A stretch of 64,000 bases of DNA from an uncultured Roseicyclus sp. (GTDB lineage: Bacteria > Pseudomonadota > Alphaproteobacteria > Rhodobacterales > Rhodobacteraceae), in NCBI GenBank assembly GCA_947489665.1, contig CANLEH010000001.1:186001-250000 (forward strand), given 5' to 3'. The notes under the pieces were generated by a model. It did not search any database. It was given only the letters and a program-made list of their open reading frames with translations, and had not been told where the DNA came from. Both the position numbers and the translations under genes were made by a program. Below, in pieces: positions 8,298 to 17,148 of this stretch (its first letter is position 1; each line of letters opens with the position of its first letter).

Positions 8298-9614
8298 TCA
8301 GCCTTTGGTGAACTCAGGATAGGCTTCCATCCCCAGCTCTGCCACGTCGAGACCGTTGATCTCTTCTTCCTCGCCGACACGGATGCCGATGACGGCTTTG
8401 AGGATGAACCAGATGATCAAGCTCCCCACGAAGGTGAAGACACCGTATGCGGCAATCGCCAGAAGCTGTGTGCCTAGGCTTGCGTCACCGTTGTAGAAGA
8501 CCACGGCGATCGTGCCCCAGATGCCTGCAAAGAGGTGAACCGGGATGGCGCCGACGACGTCGTCGATCTTGAACTTGTCCAGAAGCGGAACGGTCAGCAC
8601 GACGATCACACCACCGATGGCACCGATCCACAGCGCGCCGAAGAGCGACGGGGCGAGCGGTTCGGCCGTGATCGACACCAGACCCGCCAGAGCGCCGTTC
8701 AGGACCATGGTGAGGTCAGGCTTTTTGTACATGACCTGCGTCAGGATCAGCGCCGTCACGGCACCAGCAGCAGCGGCCATGTTGGTGTTGGCGAAGATGC
8801 GCGACACGTCGGAGACGTCACCCACTGTGCCCATGGCCAGCTGCGAGCCGCCATTGAAGCCGAACCAACCCAACCACAGGATGAACGTACCCAGCGTTGC
8901 GAGGGCAAGGTTCGAACCGGGCATCGGGTTCACTTTGCCGTCTTTGTACTTGCCAAGGCGCGGACCCAGCACAATGGCACCGGCCAGAGCGGCCCAACCG
9001 CCCACGGAGTGCACAACAGTCGAACCGGCGAAGTCCTGGAAGCCCATCTGGTCAAGCCAGCCGCCGCCCCATTTCCACGAACCGGAGATCGGATACATCA
9101 CACCCGTCAGCAGAACGACGAAGATCAGGAAGGGCCAGAGTTTGATGCGTTCGGCCAGCGCACCCGACACGATCGAGGCGGTGGCAGCAACGAACACCAG
9201 CTGGAAGAAGAAGTCCGAGCCAACCGATGCATAATCCAGCGCCGCGTCTGCCGCGGCGACACCCACCGGATCAAGAACGGTGATCTGGAAGAAGCTGCCG
9301 ACATAGCCGTTGAAATCGCCCGGATACATCAGGTTGAAACCGATCAGCCAGTACATGATGGCTGCGACCGAGTAGAGCGCGATGTTCTTGGTCATCTGCA
9401 TGGTGACGTTCTTCGAACGCACCAGACCGCCTTCGAGCATCGCAAAGCCCGCGGCCATGAAGAACACCAGAAAGCCTGCCATGCAGAACAGCAGGGTCGT
9501 CATAATGTAGGGGCCAATTTCATCGAAGGACGGCGCGGCGTCCTGCGCGAAACCCATCGTCGGAAGCGCGGCCAGGGCCACGGCAGCGACGGGAAGGAGA
9601 TACTTGGTTTTCAT
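8298..9614 (-). CDS. amtB: AmtB ammonium transporter
   Basis: Ammonium channel of the Amt/Rh family, 438 aa, with eleven expected membrane helices. The ATG at 9614 was chosen because it begins a clear signal peptide (MKTKYLLPVAAVALAALPTMGFA, cleavage after FA-QD); an upstream in-frame start would bury it. Family landmarks are DFAGSTVVHSVGGWAALAGA (first pore histidine), LGWFGFNGGSQLAMG and GAIPVHLFAGIWGTIAV (second pore histidine). It lies 40 bp downstream of glnK in the same direction, the standard nitrogen-controlled glnK-amtB operon, where GlnK plugs the channel when nitrogen is sufficient. Confidence 0.95.
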   Translation of the reverse strand: MKTKYLLPVAAVALAALPTMGFAQDAAPSFDEIGPYIMTTLLFCMAGFLVFFMAAGFAMLEGGLVRSKNVTMQMTKNIALYSVAAIMYWLIGFNLMYPGDFNGYVGSFFQITVLDPVGVAAADAALDYASVGSDFFFQLVFVAATASIVSGALAERIKLWPFLIFVVLLTGVMYPISGSWKWGGGWLDQMGFQDFAGSTVVHSVGGWAALAGAIVLGPRLGKYKDGKVNPMPGSNLALATLGTFILWLGWFGFNGGSQLAMGTVGDVSDVSRIFANTNMAAAAGAVTALILTQVMYKKPDLTMVLNGALAGLVSITAEPLAPSLFGALWIGAIGGVIVVLTVPLLDKFKIDDVVGAIPVHLFAGIWGTIAVVFYNGDASLGTQLLAIAAYGVFTFVGSLIIWFILKAVIGIRVGEEEEINGLDVAELGMEAYPEFTKG

Positions 9615-9654
9615 TGTCTCTCTTACCTTTGAATTGCAGAAGCGAGGGCGCCGC

Positions 9655-9993
9655 TCAGAGCGCGTCGTCGTTGGTTTCGCCAGTGCGGACGCGCACTGCG
9701 CTTTGCACGTCGAGGACGAAAATCTTGCCGTCACCGATCTTGTCGGTCTTGGCGGTGGTCTGGATCGTTTCGACGACCTGATCGGCCATGGACGCTGCCA
9801 CGACGATCTCCAGTTTCACCTTCGGCACGAAATTCACGGCATATTCGGCGCCGCGATAGATCTCGGTGTGGCCGGACTGAGAGCCGAAGCCCTTGATCTC
9901 GGTCACCATCATGCCGCGCACACCGATGGCGGTCAGTGCTTCACGGACCTCCTCCAGCTTGAACGGCTTGATTGCTGCAATGATGAGTTTCAC
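9655..9993 (-). CDS. glnK: GlnK, PII nitrogen regulatory protein
   Basis: Trimeric PII signal transducer, 112 aa, the normal length. The T-loop reads GFGSQSGHTEIYRGAEY with the uridylylation target tyrosine in YRGAEY; the C-terminal GDGKIFV and VRVRTGE motifs for ATP binding are present. Compared with E. coli GlnB/GlnK (GFGRQKGH), the Arg and Lys flanking the effector-binding Gln are both Ser; I think this may be common in Rhodobacterales but cannot check it. Co-directional with amtB. Transcription is expected to be under NtrC control. Confidence 0.95.
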   Translation of the reverse strand: MKLIIAAIKPFKLEEVREALTAIGVRGMMVTEIKGFGSQSGHTEIYRGAEYAVNFVPKVKLEIVVAASMADQVVETIQTTAKTDKIGDGKIFVLDVQSAVRVRTGETNDDAL

Positions 9994-10326
9994 GTTTTGT
10001 CACCCCTTGCGGTTGTTGACTGTCCCCACGGCCACATGGCCGGGCCTTGTTTGTGCGACCCGAGAACGGGCCGGATACGGGGGTTAAAACAGGCTTAAGG
10101 GGCGGGAAGGGCAACGAAACGGCTGGATTTTTGCAGCCTTCCAGAGAGGCATTTGCAAAATTTTTGCGCAAATCTGGGCGTGTGCATAATTTTTGTGCGA
10201 CACGATAATCGGCAGTGTCGTGCTGCCCCCTTCGCAAGCGACTCGAATTTGCCTATCTTCATGTCCAAATGAGGTTGGCCCCGGCATGTGCCGCAATCGG
10301 GCCCCCGACAGAGGCAAGAGACGAAT
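9994..10326. promoter_or_regulatory. glnK / PBP divergent intergenic region with A/T-rich dyads
   Basis: About 330 bp with no gene I can support. It contains a perfect dyad GCAAAATTTTTGC at 10155-10167 and a direct pair GTGC-N9-GTGC at about 10182-10198, in an otherwise GC-rich context upstream of glnK. These could be NtrC or other regulator sites. I found no good sigma-54 GG-N10-GC element. The promoter of the PBP gene must also lie here. Confidence 0.35.
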
Positions 10327-12603
10327 ATGAGCCCATCAGGAAATGGCAGGCGTCGGCTGGTGGCCGACCGTCGCAGCAACCAAGCCCCCAAAAAGCCCGC
10401 GAAGAAAAAGCGTGCGACTTCGAGTGGCGGCAGTGGCGGCGGGCGTGGGTCTGGCGGCGGGCGGCGGCGGCAGACCCGGCGCAAAGCCCCACAGCGTGGC
10501 GGCATCCTTGGCTTCGTCGCCCGCATTATCCGTTTTGTCTTTCGCCTGATCTGGAGCGTGATGTGGCGCGGTGCGGTTGTCGTCACCCTTCTGGTCGCGA
10601 TGGGTGTCGCCTATTATTACAGCACGCTTCCCGAAGTTGACGAGTTGCTGGACGCCCGCGCGCGTGGCTCGGTCACAATGCTGGATCGACACGGGGAGAT
10701 CTTTGCGTGGCGCGGCGAGCAGTTTGGCGGCGCGATTGACCCAACCAACACGTCCATCCATTTGGTGAACGCCGTGGTCGCGACGGAAGACCGTCGCTTT
10801 TGGTGGCATCTGGGCGTCTCTCCGCGCGGCATTGCCAGCGCCATGCGGATCAACATGCGGGAAGGCCGCGGTCCGTTGCAGGGACATGGGGGTTCGACCC
10901 TCACGCAGCAGACTGCGAAATTGATGTGTCTGGGTCGCGAATTCGATCAGGATATCTGGGACAGTGAGGCCGCATATGAGGCCGACTGCCGGCGGACGAC
11001 CCTGTGGCGCAAGGTGCAGGAGATGGTCTTCTCTTTCGCGATGGAGCTTCGGTACACCAAATCCGAAATCCTCTCGATCTATCTGAACCGTGCTTATCTT
11101 GGCGCGGGAGCCCGCGGGTTCGAGGCCGCGTCGCAGCGATATTTCGGCATTTCCTCGACCGAGGTGAACCCGCAGCAGGCCGCGATGCTGGCGGGTCTGC
11201 TGGTGGCGCCCACGCGCTACGCGCCGACCAATAACCTGACCCGCTCGCAAGAGCGCGCGAACCTCGTCCTAGGCCTGATGGAACAGCAGGGCTATCTGAG
11301 CGCCGAGGCCGCAGATCGTGCGCGTGCGAACCCGGCGACGCTGTCCGATGCTGCGCGCCAGGACACCGGTGGGTACTTCGCGGACTGGATCATGCAGTCC
11401 GGGCCCGACTTCTTGACCAACGAGACAACGGAAGACGTCATCATCCGCACCACCTTCGACCCGGAGATACAGGCGGCGGCTGAGGCGGCAGTGGCCAACG
11501 TCTTCGCCAATCAGGTGCGAGAGGGTTCAACCGCTGAGGCAGCGATCGTCGTGATGAGTGCAGATGGTGCGGTCCGTGCGATGGTGGGCGGGCGTGATCT
11601 GGCAGGTGGAGGCCTGTTCAACCGAGCCACGCAGGCCTTCCGGCAAACGGGATCGGCATTCAAACCGTTCGTCTACGCGACGGCGTTGGACCTTGGGTTC
11701 CGCTTCGACGATCTTGTTCTGGATGCAGAGCTGACGATCAACGTGCCGGGCTCTGGCCCCTATCGCCCTGAAAACTACGATGGACAGTTCCGTGGCGAAG
11801 TTACTCTGACCGATGCCTTGCGCCATTCATTGAACACGCCCGCGGTGCGGTTGTCCGAGGAGGTGGGTCGCGATCTGGTGCGTACGGTCGCCTCGCAATT
11901 CGGGATCGAAAGCGATCTGGCGGCTGGCCCGGCGTTGGCACTTGGCGCGTCGGAATCGACGCTGATCGAGATGACGGGTGCCTATGCCGGTATTCTGAAC
12001 GGCGGCTCAGCCGTGCGACCCTATGGCCTGACCGAATTGCGACTTATGGGTGAAGACGCCCCGATGTTCGAACAGAGCACGGGTATTCGCGAGCGGGTCA
12101 TCTCCGAGTTTTCGGCGCAACAACTCACTTACATGATGAGTCAGGTGACTGCTGCCGGCACCGGGACGCGCGCTGCGCTGGATGGTCGTCCGACGGCGGG
12201 CAAGACTGGGACAACCAACAGCGCGCGGGATGCGTGGTTTGTGGGCTTCACCGCCGATTACGTCGCGGGGGTTTGGATGGGGTATGACGACAACCGACCT
12301 CTGTCCGGTGTCACCGGCGGCGGCTTGCCTGCCGAAATCTGGCGGCAGGCAATGGAAGAGATTCATGCAGACCTTCCGCCGCGCCCCTTGCCGATGATCG
12401 ACCCGATTGCAGAGGCGCGGCCGCCGGAGCAACCTCAGGTCCTCAACGCCGAAGGTTTGGTGCGGGATGGCACGGGCCAGCTTGTGGGGCCAGTCACCCC
12501 GCGCGGCACACGCATCCCGATTGGCAACGCGCAAGGGCAGGGCAACATAGGCAACGCGATCAACGATGTGCTGAACCAGATCTTCGGGCCGCGGAACAAC
12601 TAG
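10327..12603 (+). CDS. Class A penicillin-binding protein (PBP1A family; transglycosylase-transpeptidase)
   Basis: Bifunctional peptidoglycan synthase, 758 aa from the ATG at 10327, which follows a GAGG-type ribosome-binding site; a GTG 13 codons upstream is less likely. A basic, Gly/Arg-rich cytoplasmic tail (about 75 residues) precedes one membrane helix. The GT51 domain has ATEDRRFWWHLG (catalytic Glu) near residue 153 and GGSTLTQQTAKL. The transpeptidase domain has TGSAFKPF (active-site Ser-x-x-Lys), HSLNTP (SxN) and GKTGTTN (KTG). The unusually long, low-complexity cytoplasmic tail is the only odd feature. It acts in the inner membrane/periplasm. Confidence 0.92.
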   Translation: MSPSGNGRRRLVADRRSNQAPKKPAKKKRATSSGGSGGGRGSGGGRRRQTRRKAPQRGGILGFVARIIRFVFRLIWSVMWRGAVVVTLLVAMGVAYYYSTLPEVDELLDARARGSVTMLDRHGEIFAWRGEQFGGAIDPTNTSIHLVNAVVATEDRRFWWHLGVSPRGIASAMRINMREGRGPLQGHGGSTLTQQTAKLMCLGREFDQDIWDSEAAYEADCRRTTLWRKVQEMVFSFAMELRYTKSEILSIYLNRAYLGAGARGFEAASQRYFGISSTEVNPQQAAMLAGLLVAPTRYAPTNNLTRSQERANLVLGLMEQQGYLSAEAADRARANPATLSDAARQDTGGYFADWIMQSGPDFLTNETTEDVIIRTTFDPEIQAAAEAAVANVFANQVREGSTAEAAIVVMSADGAVRAMVGGRDLAGGGLFNRATQAFRQTGSAFKPFVYATALDLGFRFDDLVLDAELTINVPGSGPYRPENYDGQFRGEVTLTDALRHSLNTPAVRLSEEVGRDLVRTVASQFGIESDLAAGPALALGASESTLIEMTGAYAGILNGGSAVRPYGLTELRLMGEDAPMFEQSTGIRERVISEFSAQQLTYMMSQVTAAGTGTRAALDGRPTAGKTGTTNSARDAWFVGFTADYVAGVWMGYDDNRPLSGVTGGGLPAEIWRQAMEEIHADLPPRPLPMIDPIAEARPPEQPQVLNAEGLVRDGTGQLVGPVTPRGTRIPIGNAQGQGNIGNAINDVLNQIFGPRNN

Positions 12604-12659
12604 GCAAGGCGGATTTCGCGCGAAATCCTTGCAGAAACCGCGCGGTTCTCGGGTGCGGG

Positions 12660-14228
12660 CTAGTAGCCGAGGGCGATCCCGTCCTTGCGTGGGTCACTGC
12701 CCCCTTCAAGCACGCCGTCGGGCCGGATGCGGATCGCTTGCGCGCCGCCCACCGCCGTTGCTGGGATCTGAACATCATGCCCCTTGGCGGCGAGCCCATC
12801 GTTGACGTCCTGCGCATAGCCGCGTTCAACCTTGATGTGCCCGGCCTCCGCAAAGCTGCGGGGGGCGTCGATGGCGGCCTGTGGGTCAAGCCCGTAATCC
12901 ACCACGTTCGACACAAACCGCGCATGGCCGGTGGACTGATATGCGCCCCCCATGACCCCGAACGGCATCAGGCTGCCGTCGCCCAGTTTAAGCATGCCGG
13001 GAATGATCGTGTGCATCGGGCGCTTGCCGGGGCCGACCTCGTTCGGATGGCCCGCCTCCAGCGTGAAGCCACCGCCTCGGTTCTGGAAGAGAACGCCAAA
13101 TTTGTCAGAGGCGAAGCCGGAGCCAAAGGAATGGAAGATGGAATAAATCAGGCTGACCGCGCGACGATCCTTGTCGACCACCGTGATATAGACCGTGTCT
13201 TTGTGGACATTGTCGGAGGCGGCCCGCGCGTCGGGCATGGCCGCGTTGGGGTCGATCAATCCGGCCAGGTTCTTGGCAGTCGTCTTTGACAGCATATGAT
13301 CCAGCCGCGTGACATGGTCCATATCGGCGATAAAGCGGTCGCGGGCGTCGTAGCCGAGCTTGGTGGCCTCGGCCTCAAGATGTGCGCGCATGGTGCCGAA
13401 CGGGTCTGTCTGCGGGTCCATCGTCTCAATCATGTTGAGGATCAACATGGCCGTGGCACCCTGTCCATTGGGCGGAAGTTCAAGCAATTCGGCGTCGCGA
13501 TAAGAGGAGCGCAGCGGTTCGACATAATTGCATTCGGTCGCTGCGAAATCGTCGAGCGTGTGGCTGCCGCCCAGTGCACGAAGGGAGGCGACCATATCTT
13601 CTGCGACTTCGCCTTCGTAGAACCCGGCACGCCCTTGGGCAGCCACGCGGCGCAGAATTTCGGCCTGTCCCGGCGCCGTGAACCGCGCGCCAACGGGAAG
13701 GGGCGCATCGTTGTGCAGGAATATGCTACGGGCGTGCCCCGACAGGACGGAGCCGCTCTGCTCATAATCGAAGGCGACGCGCGGGGCGACGGGAATGCCG
13801 GCTTCCGCATAGTGGATCGACGGGGCCAGAACGCGGTCGAGCGACAGCTGCCCGTGATCCGAATGCAGTCGGCAAAAGCCATCAACTGCGCCGGGCACGG
13901 TGACGGCAGCAACATCGTAAAGCGGAATGTCAGAATGGTTCGCGCGAATGGCATCGGCATCAATCCCGGCCGGGGCGCGGCCCGAGGCGTTTAGACCGAT
14001 AATCTTCCCATCGGGTTGGGCCACCAGCGCGAACATGTCGCCACCGATCCCGGTGCTTTGCGGCTCACACAGGCCCAAGAGGATGGCGGCACCAATTGCG
14101 GCGTCCACGGCGTTGCCACCGGCCTGAAGCAACGCAATCGCCGTTTGCGCAGCCAAAGGATGTGAGGTGGCGCACATGCCTTGATCTGCATAGGCCGTCG
14201 AGCGGCCGGGTTTGTGAAAATCGCGCAT
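12660..14228 (-). CDS. ggt: Gamma-glutamyltransferase family protein
   Basis: Ntn-hydrolase of the gamma-glutamyltranspeptidase family, 522 aa from the ATG at 14228, which is preceded by a strong AAGGGGG ribosome-binding site. The family begins at MCATSHPLAAQTAIALLQAG and has GGNAVDAAIGAAILLGLCEP and STGIGGDMFALV. The autocatalytic/nucleophilic threonine is probably Thr345 in KDTVYITVVD, where most relatives have TTH. There is no export signal, so it may be a cytoplasmic GGT-like acylase/hydrolase rather than the periplasmic glutathione enzyme. Substrate is not predictable from sequence. Confidence 0.85.
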   Translation of the reverse strand: MRDFHKPGRSTAYADQGMCATSHPLAAQTAIALLQAGGNAVDAAIGAAILLGLCEPQSTGIGGDMFALVAQPDGKIIGLNASGRAPAGIDADAIRANHSDIPLYDVAAVTVPGAVDGFCRLHSDHGQLSLDRVLAPSIHYAEAGIPVAPRVAFDYEQSGSVLSGHARSIFLHNDAPLPVGARFTAPGQAEILRRVAAQGRAGFYEGEVAEDMVASLRALGGSHTLDDFAATECNYVEPLRSSYRDAELLELPPNGQGATAMLILNMIETMDPQTDPFGTMRAHLEAEATKLGYDARDRFIADMDHVTRLDHMLSKTTAKNLAGLIDPNAAMPDARAASDNVHKDTVYITVVDKDRRAVSLIYSIFHSFGSGFASDKFGVLFQNRGGGFTLEAGHPNEVGPGKRPMHTIIPGMLKLGDGSLMPFGVMGGAYQSTGHARFVSNVVDYGLDPQAAIDAPRSFAEAGHIKVERGYAQDVNDGLAAKGHDVQIPATAVGGAQAIRIRPDGVLEGGSDPRKDGIALGY

Positions 14229-14569
14229 GGTACATCCCCCTTCTTTCAGAAAGCGAACCCTAGGCGGTCGCGCACAAAGGACAAGGGCAGAAACGCCTGC
14301 GTTGCGGACAAGCCGTGCTGTTGCTGAAAGTATTGGGATTTGTGGCCGCAGAGGACCTCGACGCCACGCACTGGGTGGGGGCTTTGACACGCGACGTCGA
14401 GGGAAGCCTCTGCAGCTACATGTTCGGTATCGACGTTATTCGCGGCTTGCATTTGCTCGAAATAGGGCAATCTCGTGTCGGAAGGTTCAATCTCGTCGAC
14501 AATAAACTGAAATTTCCCTGATTGATCTTCGATATTGGGAAATCGCGCCGCGGGAAGGACGTGGCCGCG
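14229..14569. other. Intergenic region, no supported gene
   Basis: About 340 bp between the GGT start and the RsbW-like stop. Short open frames exist on both strands (for example 14246-14470 minus and 14315-14521 plus), but none has a family signature, a convincing ribosome-binding site or a neighbour that needs it. It should contain the GGT promoter. Confidence 0.5.
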
Positions 14570-15052
14570 TCAGGTTCCGTCCTTGGGAATCGAAAAGACC
14601 AGCTCGTTGCGCCCGCCGTTGCGCGTATAGGTAAGGCCCGTCGTCATCATGTTGATCATGGCCCATCCAAAGCCACCTTCCGGCAAACTGTCGGGATCGT
14701 TTGGGTCGAGGTCCGGCATGCCGCCATTAGGGGGCTTCCCTTCCGGCATGGCCACGCCTTCATCAACAACGCAGCAGTTGAGTGCATCCGGGCCGAACGA
14801 GAGCTTCACATGGATCGGGTGCCCGGCCTCATATCGGTAGGCATGCTCCACCACATTGTTCAGCACTTCCGCGAGGATGATCTGGGTCGTGTCACCGATC
14901 GCCCGGTATTCTGGCACTGCGTCCATGCTATCCCGAACATCGTCCAGGGCGCGGCGCACATGTTCGGTATCCGACAACACGGTTGTGACAATGTCAGGTG
15001 GGGCCAATCTGTTCGGTCCTTGTTCGGCGAGGTTTACAGGCGATGCGGTCAC
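14570..15052 (-). CDS. RsbW/SpoIIAB-type serine kinase (anti-sigma / partner-switch kinase)
   Basis: A 160-aa GHKL ATPase of the RsbW type. N-box EVLNNVVEHAYRYE, G1 box VDEGVAMP and G2 region PEGGFGWAMINMM are all visible; the extra acidic insert NGGMPDLDPNDPDSLPEGG lies in the ATP lid. Such kinases phosphorylate a STAS-domain antagonist and bind a sigma factor or other target. Its start overlaps the STAS gene stop (ATGA), so the pair is co-translated. No sigma-B-type factor is encoded nearby, so the final target is unknown. Confidence 0.82.
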   Translation of the reverse strand: MTASPVNLAEQGPNRLAPPDIVTTVLSDTEHVRRALDDVRDSMDAVPEYRAIGDTTQIILAEVLNNVVEHAYRYEAGHPIHVKLSFGPDALNCCVVDEGVAMPEGKPPNGGMPDLDPNDPDSLPEGGFGWAMINMMTTGLTYTRNGGRNELVFSIPKDGT

Positions 15053-15399
15053 TCCGCCGCGTGGGGTGCTGCCGCGGCGGCAAGGGCATCGTCCAGTGTT
15101 GGGAAAATCGCGAAGACCGTATTCATTCGCGTCAACGTCATGACCTTTGCAACGGCCGGCTGCAGGCCGGCTAGCGCCATGGCACGATTCGGCCCAAGGC
15201 CTTTGAAGACGGCGACGATTGAGCCAAGACCGCTGGAATCGAGGAATTCCACTTGCGACATTTCAAGGATGACGTCGCCCCTGCCTGCGGTCAGGTTGCG
15301 GAAATCTTCCTTAAATTGAATGGCGATGCTGGCATCGAGTCGGGTGTCATCCACATGGACAACCTGTGCATAGTCATGATCACTGGACGAAAGAGGCAT
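15049..15399 (-). CDS. STAS-domain anti-anti-sigma factor (RsbV-like)
   Basis: A 116-aa single STAS domain. The phosphorylatable serine lies in EFLDSSGLGSIVAVF, the standard RsbV/SpoIIAA signature; ALAGLQPAVAKVMTLTRMNTVF forms the C-terminal helix region. It is first in a two-gene unit with the RsbW-like kinase, overlapping by 4 bp. The partner-switching role is established for the family; which process it controls here (stress response, envelope, adhesion) cannot be read from the sequence. Confidence 0.85.
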   Translation of the reverse strand: MPLSSSDHDYAQVVHVDDTRLDASIAIQFKEDFRNLTAGRGDVILEMSQVEFLDSSGLGSIVAVFKGLGPNRAMALAGLQPAVAKVMTLTRMNTVFAIFPTLDDALAAAAAPHAAE

Positions 15400-15489
15400 G
15401 TCGTGTTCTCCAACAAGTCGATTTGGTGGGAACGCTAGATGCCAAGTCTTACAAATTCGTTGTCATCCCCTCGTCTGCAGGAGGCAAAC

Positions 15490-16662
15490 ATGGATCAAGT
15501 TGTCATTACCGGGGCGTCGCGCACGCCAATGGGCGGTTTCCAAGGGGGGCTTTCGCCCCTGACGGCGTCTGAACTTGGCGGGGCCGCGATCCGCGCGGCG
15601 CTTGACGGTGCGGGCGTAAGCCAAGTCGACGAAGTGCTGATGGGCTGCGTCTTGCCAGCGGGGCAGGGGCAGGCCCCTGCGCGTCAGGCAGGGTTCCACG
15701 CGGGCCTTGATGAAAGTGTGCCAGCGACGACGCTCAACAAGATGTGTGGGTCTGGCATGAAGGCTGCGATGATGGCGTTTGATACGCTTTCCCTTGGGCA
15801 ATCAGATGTCATCGTCGCCGGCGGCATGGAATCGATGACGAACGCACCCTACCTCATGCCGTCGATGCGCGGCGGCGCCCGTATTGGGCATCAGAAAACG
15901 CTGGACCACATGTTCCTCGACGGTTTGGAAGACGCCTATGACAAGGGCCGCCTGATGGGCACTTTTGCCGAGGATTGCGCGGAGACCTTCCAGTTCACGC
16001 GGGAGGCGCAAGACGCCTACGCCCTGGGCTCTCTCGAAAACGCGCTCGCCGCAATCAACAGTGGGGCATTTGCGGCAGAGGTTGCACCCGTCACAGTCAA
16101 GACGCGCAAAGGTGCAGTTGAGGTCGCAACAGATGAGCAGCCCGGCAATGCGCGCCCTGACAAGATCCCGCAGCTGAAACCTGCCTTCCGCGAGGGTGGA
16201 ACGGTGACAGCGGCGAATTCTTCGTCGATCTCGGACGGTGCCGCGGCATTGGTCCTGACCCGCGCTGAGGTTGCAGAGGCTCAGGGTCTGCCGGTTCGCG
16301 CCCGCATCCTGGGCCATGCCTCGCACGCCCATGCGCCCGCGCTTTTCCCGACTGCGCCCGTCCCTGCGACACAGAAGCTCTTGTCCAAGCTGGGTTGGAC
16401 GACCGACGATGTCGACCTGTGGGAGGTGAATGAAGCCTTCGCCGTTGTCCCCATGGCCTTTATGCACGAAATGAACATTCCGCGCGAAAAGGTGAATGTG
16501 AACGGCGGCGCCTGCGCCCTTGGCCATCCCATCGGCGCGTCCGGCGCTCGGATCATGGTGACTTTGCTCAACGCGCTGGAGGCGCGCGGGCTGAAACGCG
16601 GGATTGCGGCCATCTGCATCGGCGGTGGCGAAGGCACGGCCATCGCGATTGAGCGCGACTGA
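15490..16662 (+). CDS. Acetyl-CoA C-acetyltransferase (thiolase)
   Basis: Thiolase of the biosynthetic (PhaA/AtoB-like) type, 390 aa. The ATG at 15490 follows AGGAGG at a good distance and begins MDQVVITGASRTPMGG, the usual N-terminus; upstream in-frame ATGs are rejected. The acylated cysteine is in TTLNKMCGSGMKA, the histidine in NVNGGACALGHPIGASGARI, and the second cysteine in CIGGGEGTA. It would condense two acetyl-CoA to acetoacetyl-CoA or work in the reverse direction. It is not next to phaB or a CoA-transferase, so its pathway is not fixed by context. Confidence 0.92.
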   Translation: MDQVVITGASRTPMGGFQGGLSPLTASELGGAAIRAALDGAGVSQVDEVLMGCVLPAGQGQAPARQAGFHAGLDESVPATTLNKMCGSGMKAAMMAFDTLSLGQSDVIVAGGMESMTNAPYLMPSMRGGARIGHQKTLDHMFLDGLEDAYDKGRLMGTFAEDCAETFQFTREAQDAYALGSLENALAAINSGAFAAEVAPVTVKTRKGAVEVATDEQPGNARPDKIPQLKPAFREGGTVTAANSSSISDGAAALVLTRAEVAEAQGLPVRARILGHASHAHAPALFPTAPVPATQKLLSKLGWTTDDVDLWEVNEAFAVVPMAFMHEMNIPREKVNVNGGACALGHPIGASGARIMVTLLNALEARGLKRGIAAICIGGGEGTAIAIERD

Positions 16663-16677
16663 CCCCATCTTTGTTCC

Positions 16678-17148
16678 ATGAAAATGCAAAATCCCACCAT
16701 GGCCGACTACGCAACGCTTGCTAAAACCATCGCATCGCTGACGGAGGGCGAAACCGACATGGTCGCCCTTATGGCAACGGTGGCCTGTGAGCTGCACCAT
16801 TCCGACGATCGGTTCGATTGGACGGGCTTCTACCGTGTGACAGAGCCGGGATTGCTGAAGATCGGGCCTTACCAAGGGGGCCATGGCTGCCTGGTGATCC
16901 CGTTCGAGCGCGGCGTCTGTGGTGCTGCGGCGCGGACGGGTGAGGTACAGCTGGTGCCGGACGTGGATGCATTCCCCGGCCATATCGCCTGCGCGTCGTC
17001 GACCCGGTCCGAGATTGTCCTGCCTGTCCGCAATGCCAGTGGAGAGATCATCGCCGTGCTCGATATCGACAGCGACCAGCCGGACGCCTTCACGGAAGAG
17101 GATTCTGTCGCGCTTGACGCGATCCTGACCGCAACCTTTGCGCGCTAG
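16678..17148 (+). CDS. msrC: Free methionine-(R)-sulfoxide reductase (GAF domain, fRMsr)
   Basis: A GAF-fold enzyme that reduces free methionine-R-sulfoxide, 156 aa. Family motifs WTGFYRV, GPYQGGHGCLVIPFERGVCG and FPGHIACASSTRSEIVLPV are present, including the three conserved cysteines (in HGC, GVCG and HIAC) used for catalysis and resolution. It starts 15 bp after the thiolase stop; an internal ATG at 16699 (MADYATLAK) is an alternative start. Its last codons overlap the end of the convergent rmuC gene by 4 bp. Confidence 0.88.
   Translation: MKMQNPTMADYATLAKTIASLTEGETDMVALMATVACELHHSDDRFDWTGFYRVTEPGLLKIGPYQGGHGCLVIPFERGVCGAAARTGEVQLVPDVDAFPGHIACASSTRSEIVLPVRNASGEIIAVLDIDSDQPDAFTEEDSVALDAILTATFAR

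Noticed and set aside
12007-12534. Minus-strand frame of 175 codons inside the PBP gene
   Set aside because: Antisense shadow; the plus strand encodes the transpeptidase domain with all three active-site motifs.
14246-14470. 74-codon minus-strand frame upstream of the GGT gene
   Set aside because: No start signal, no motif and it would occupy the GGT promoter region.
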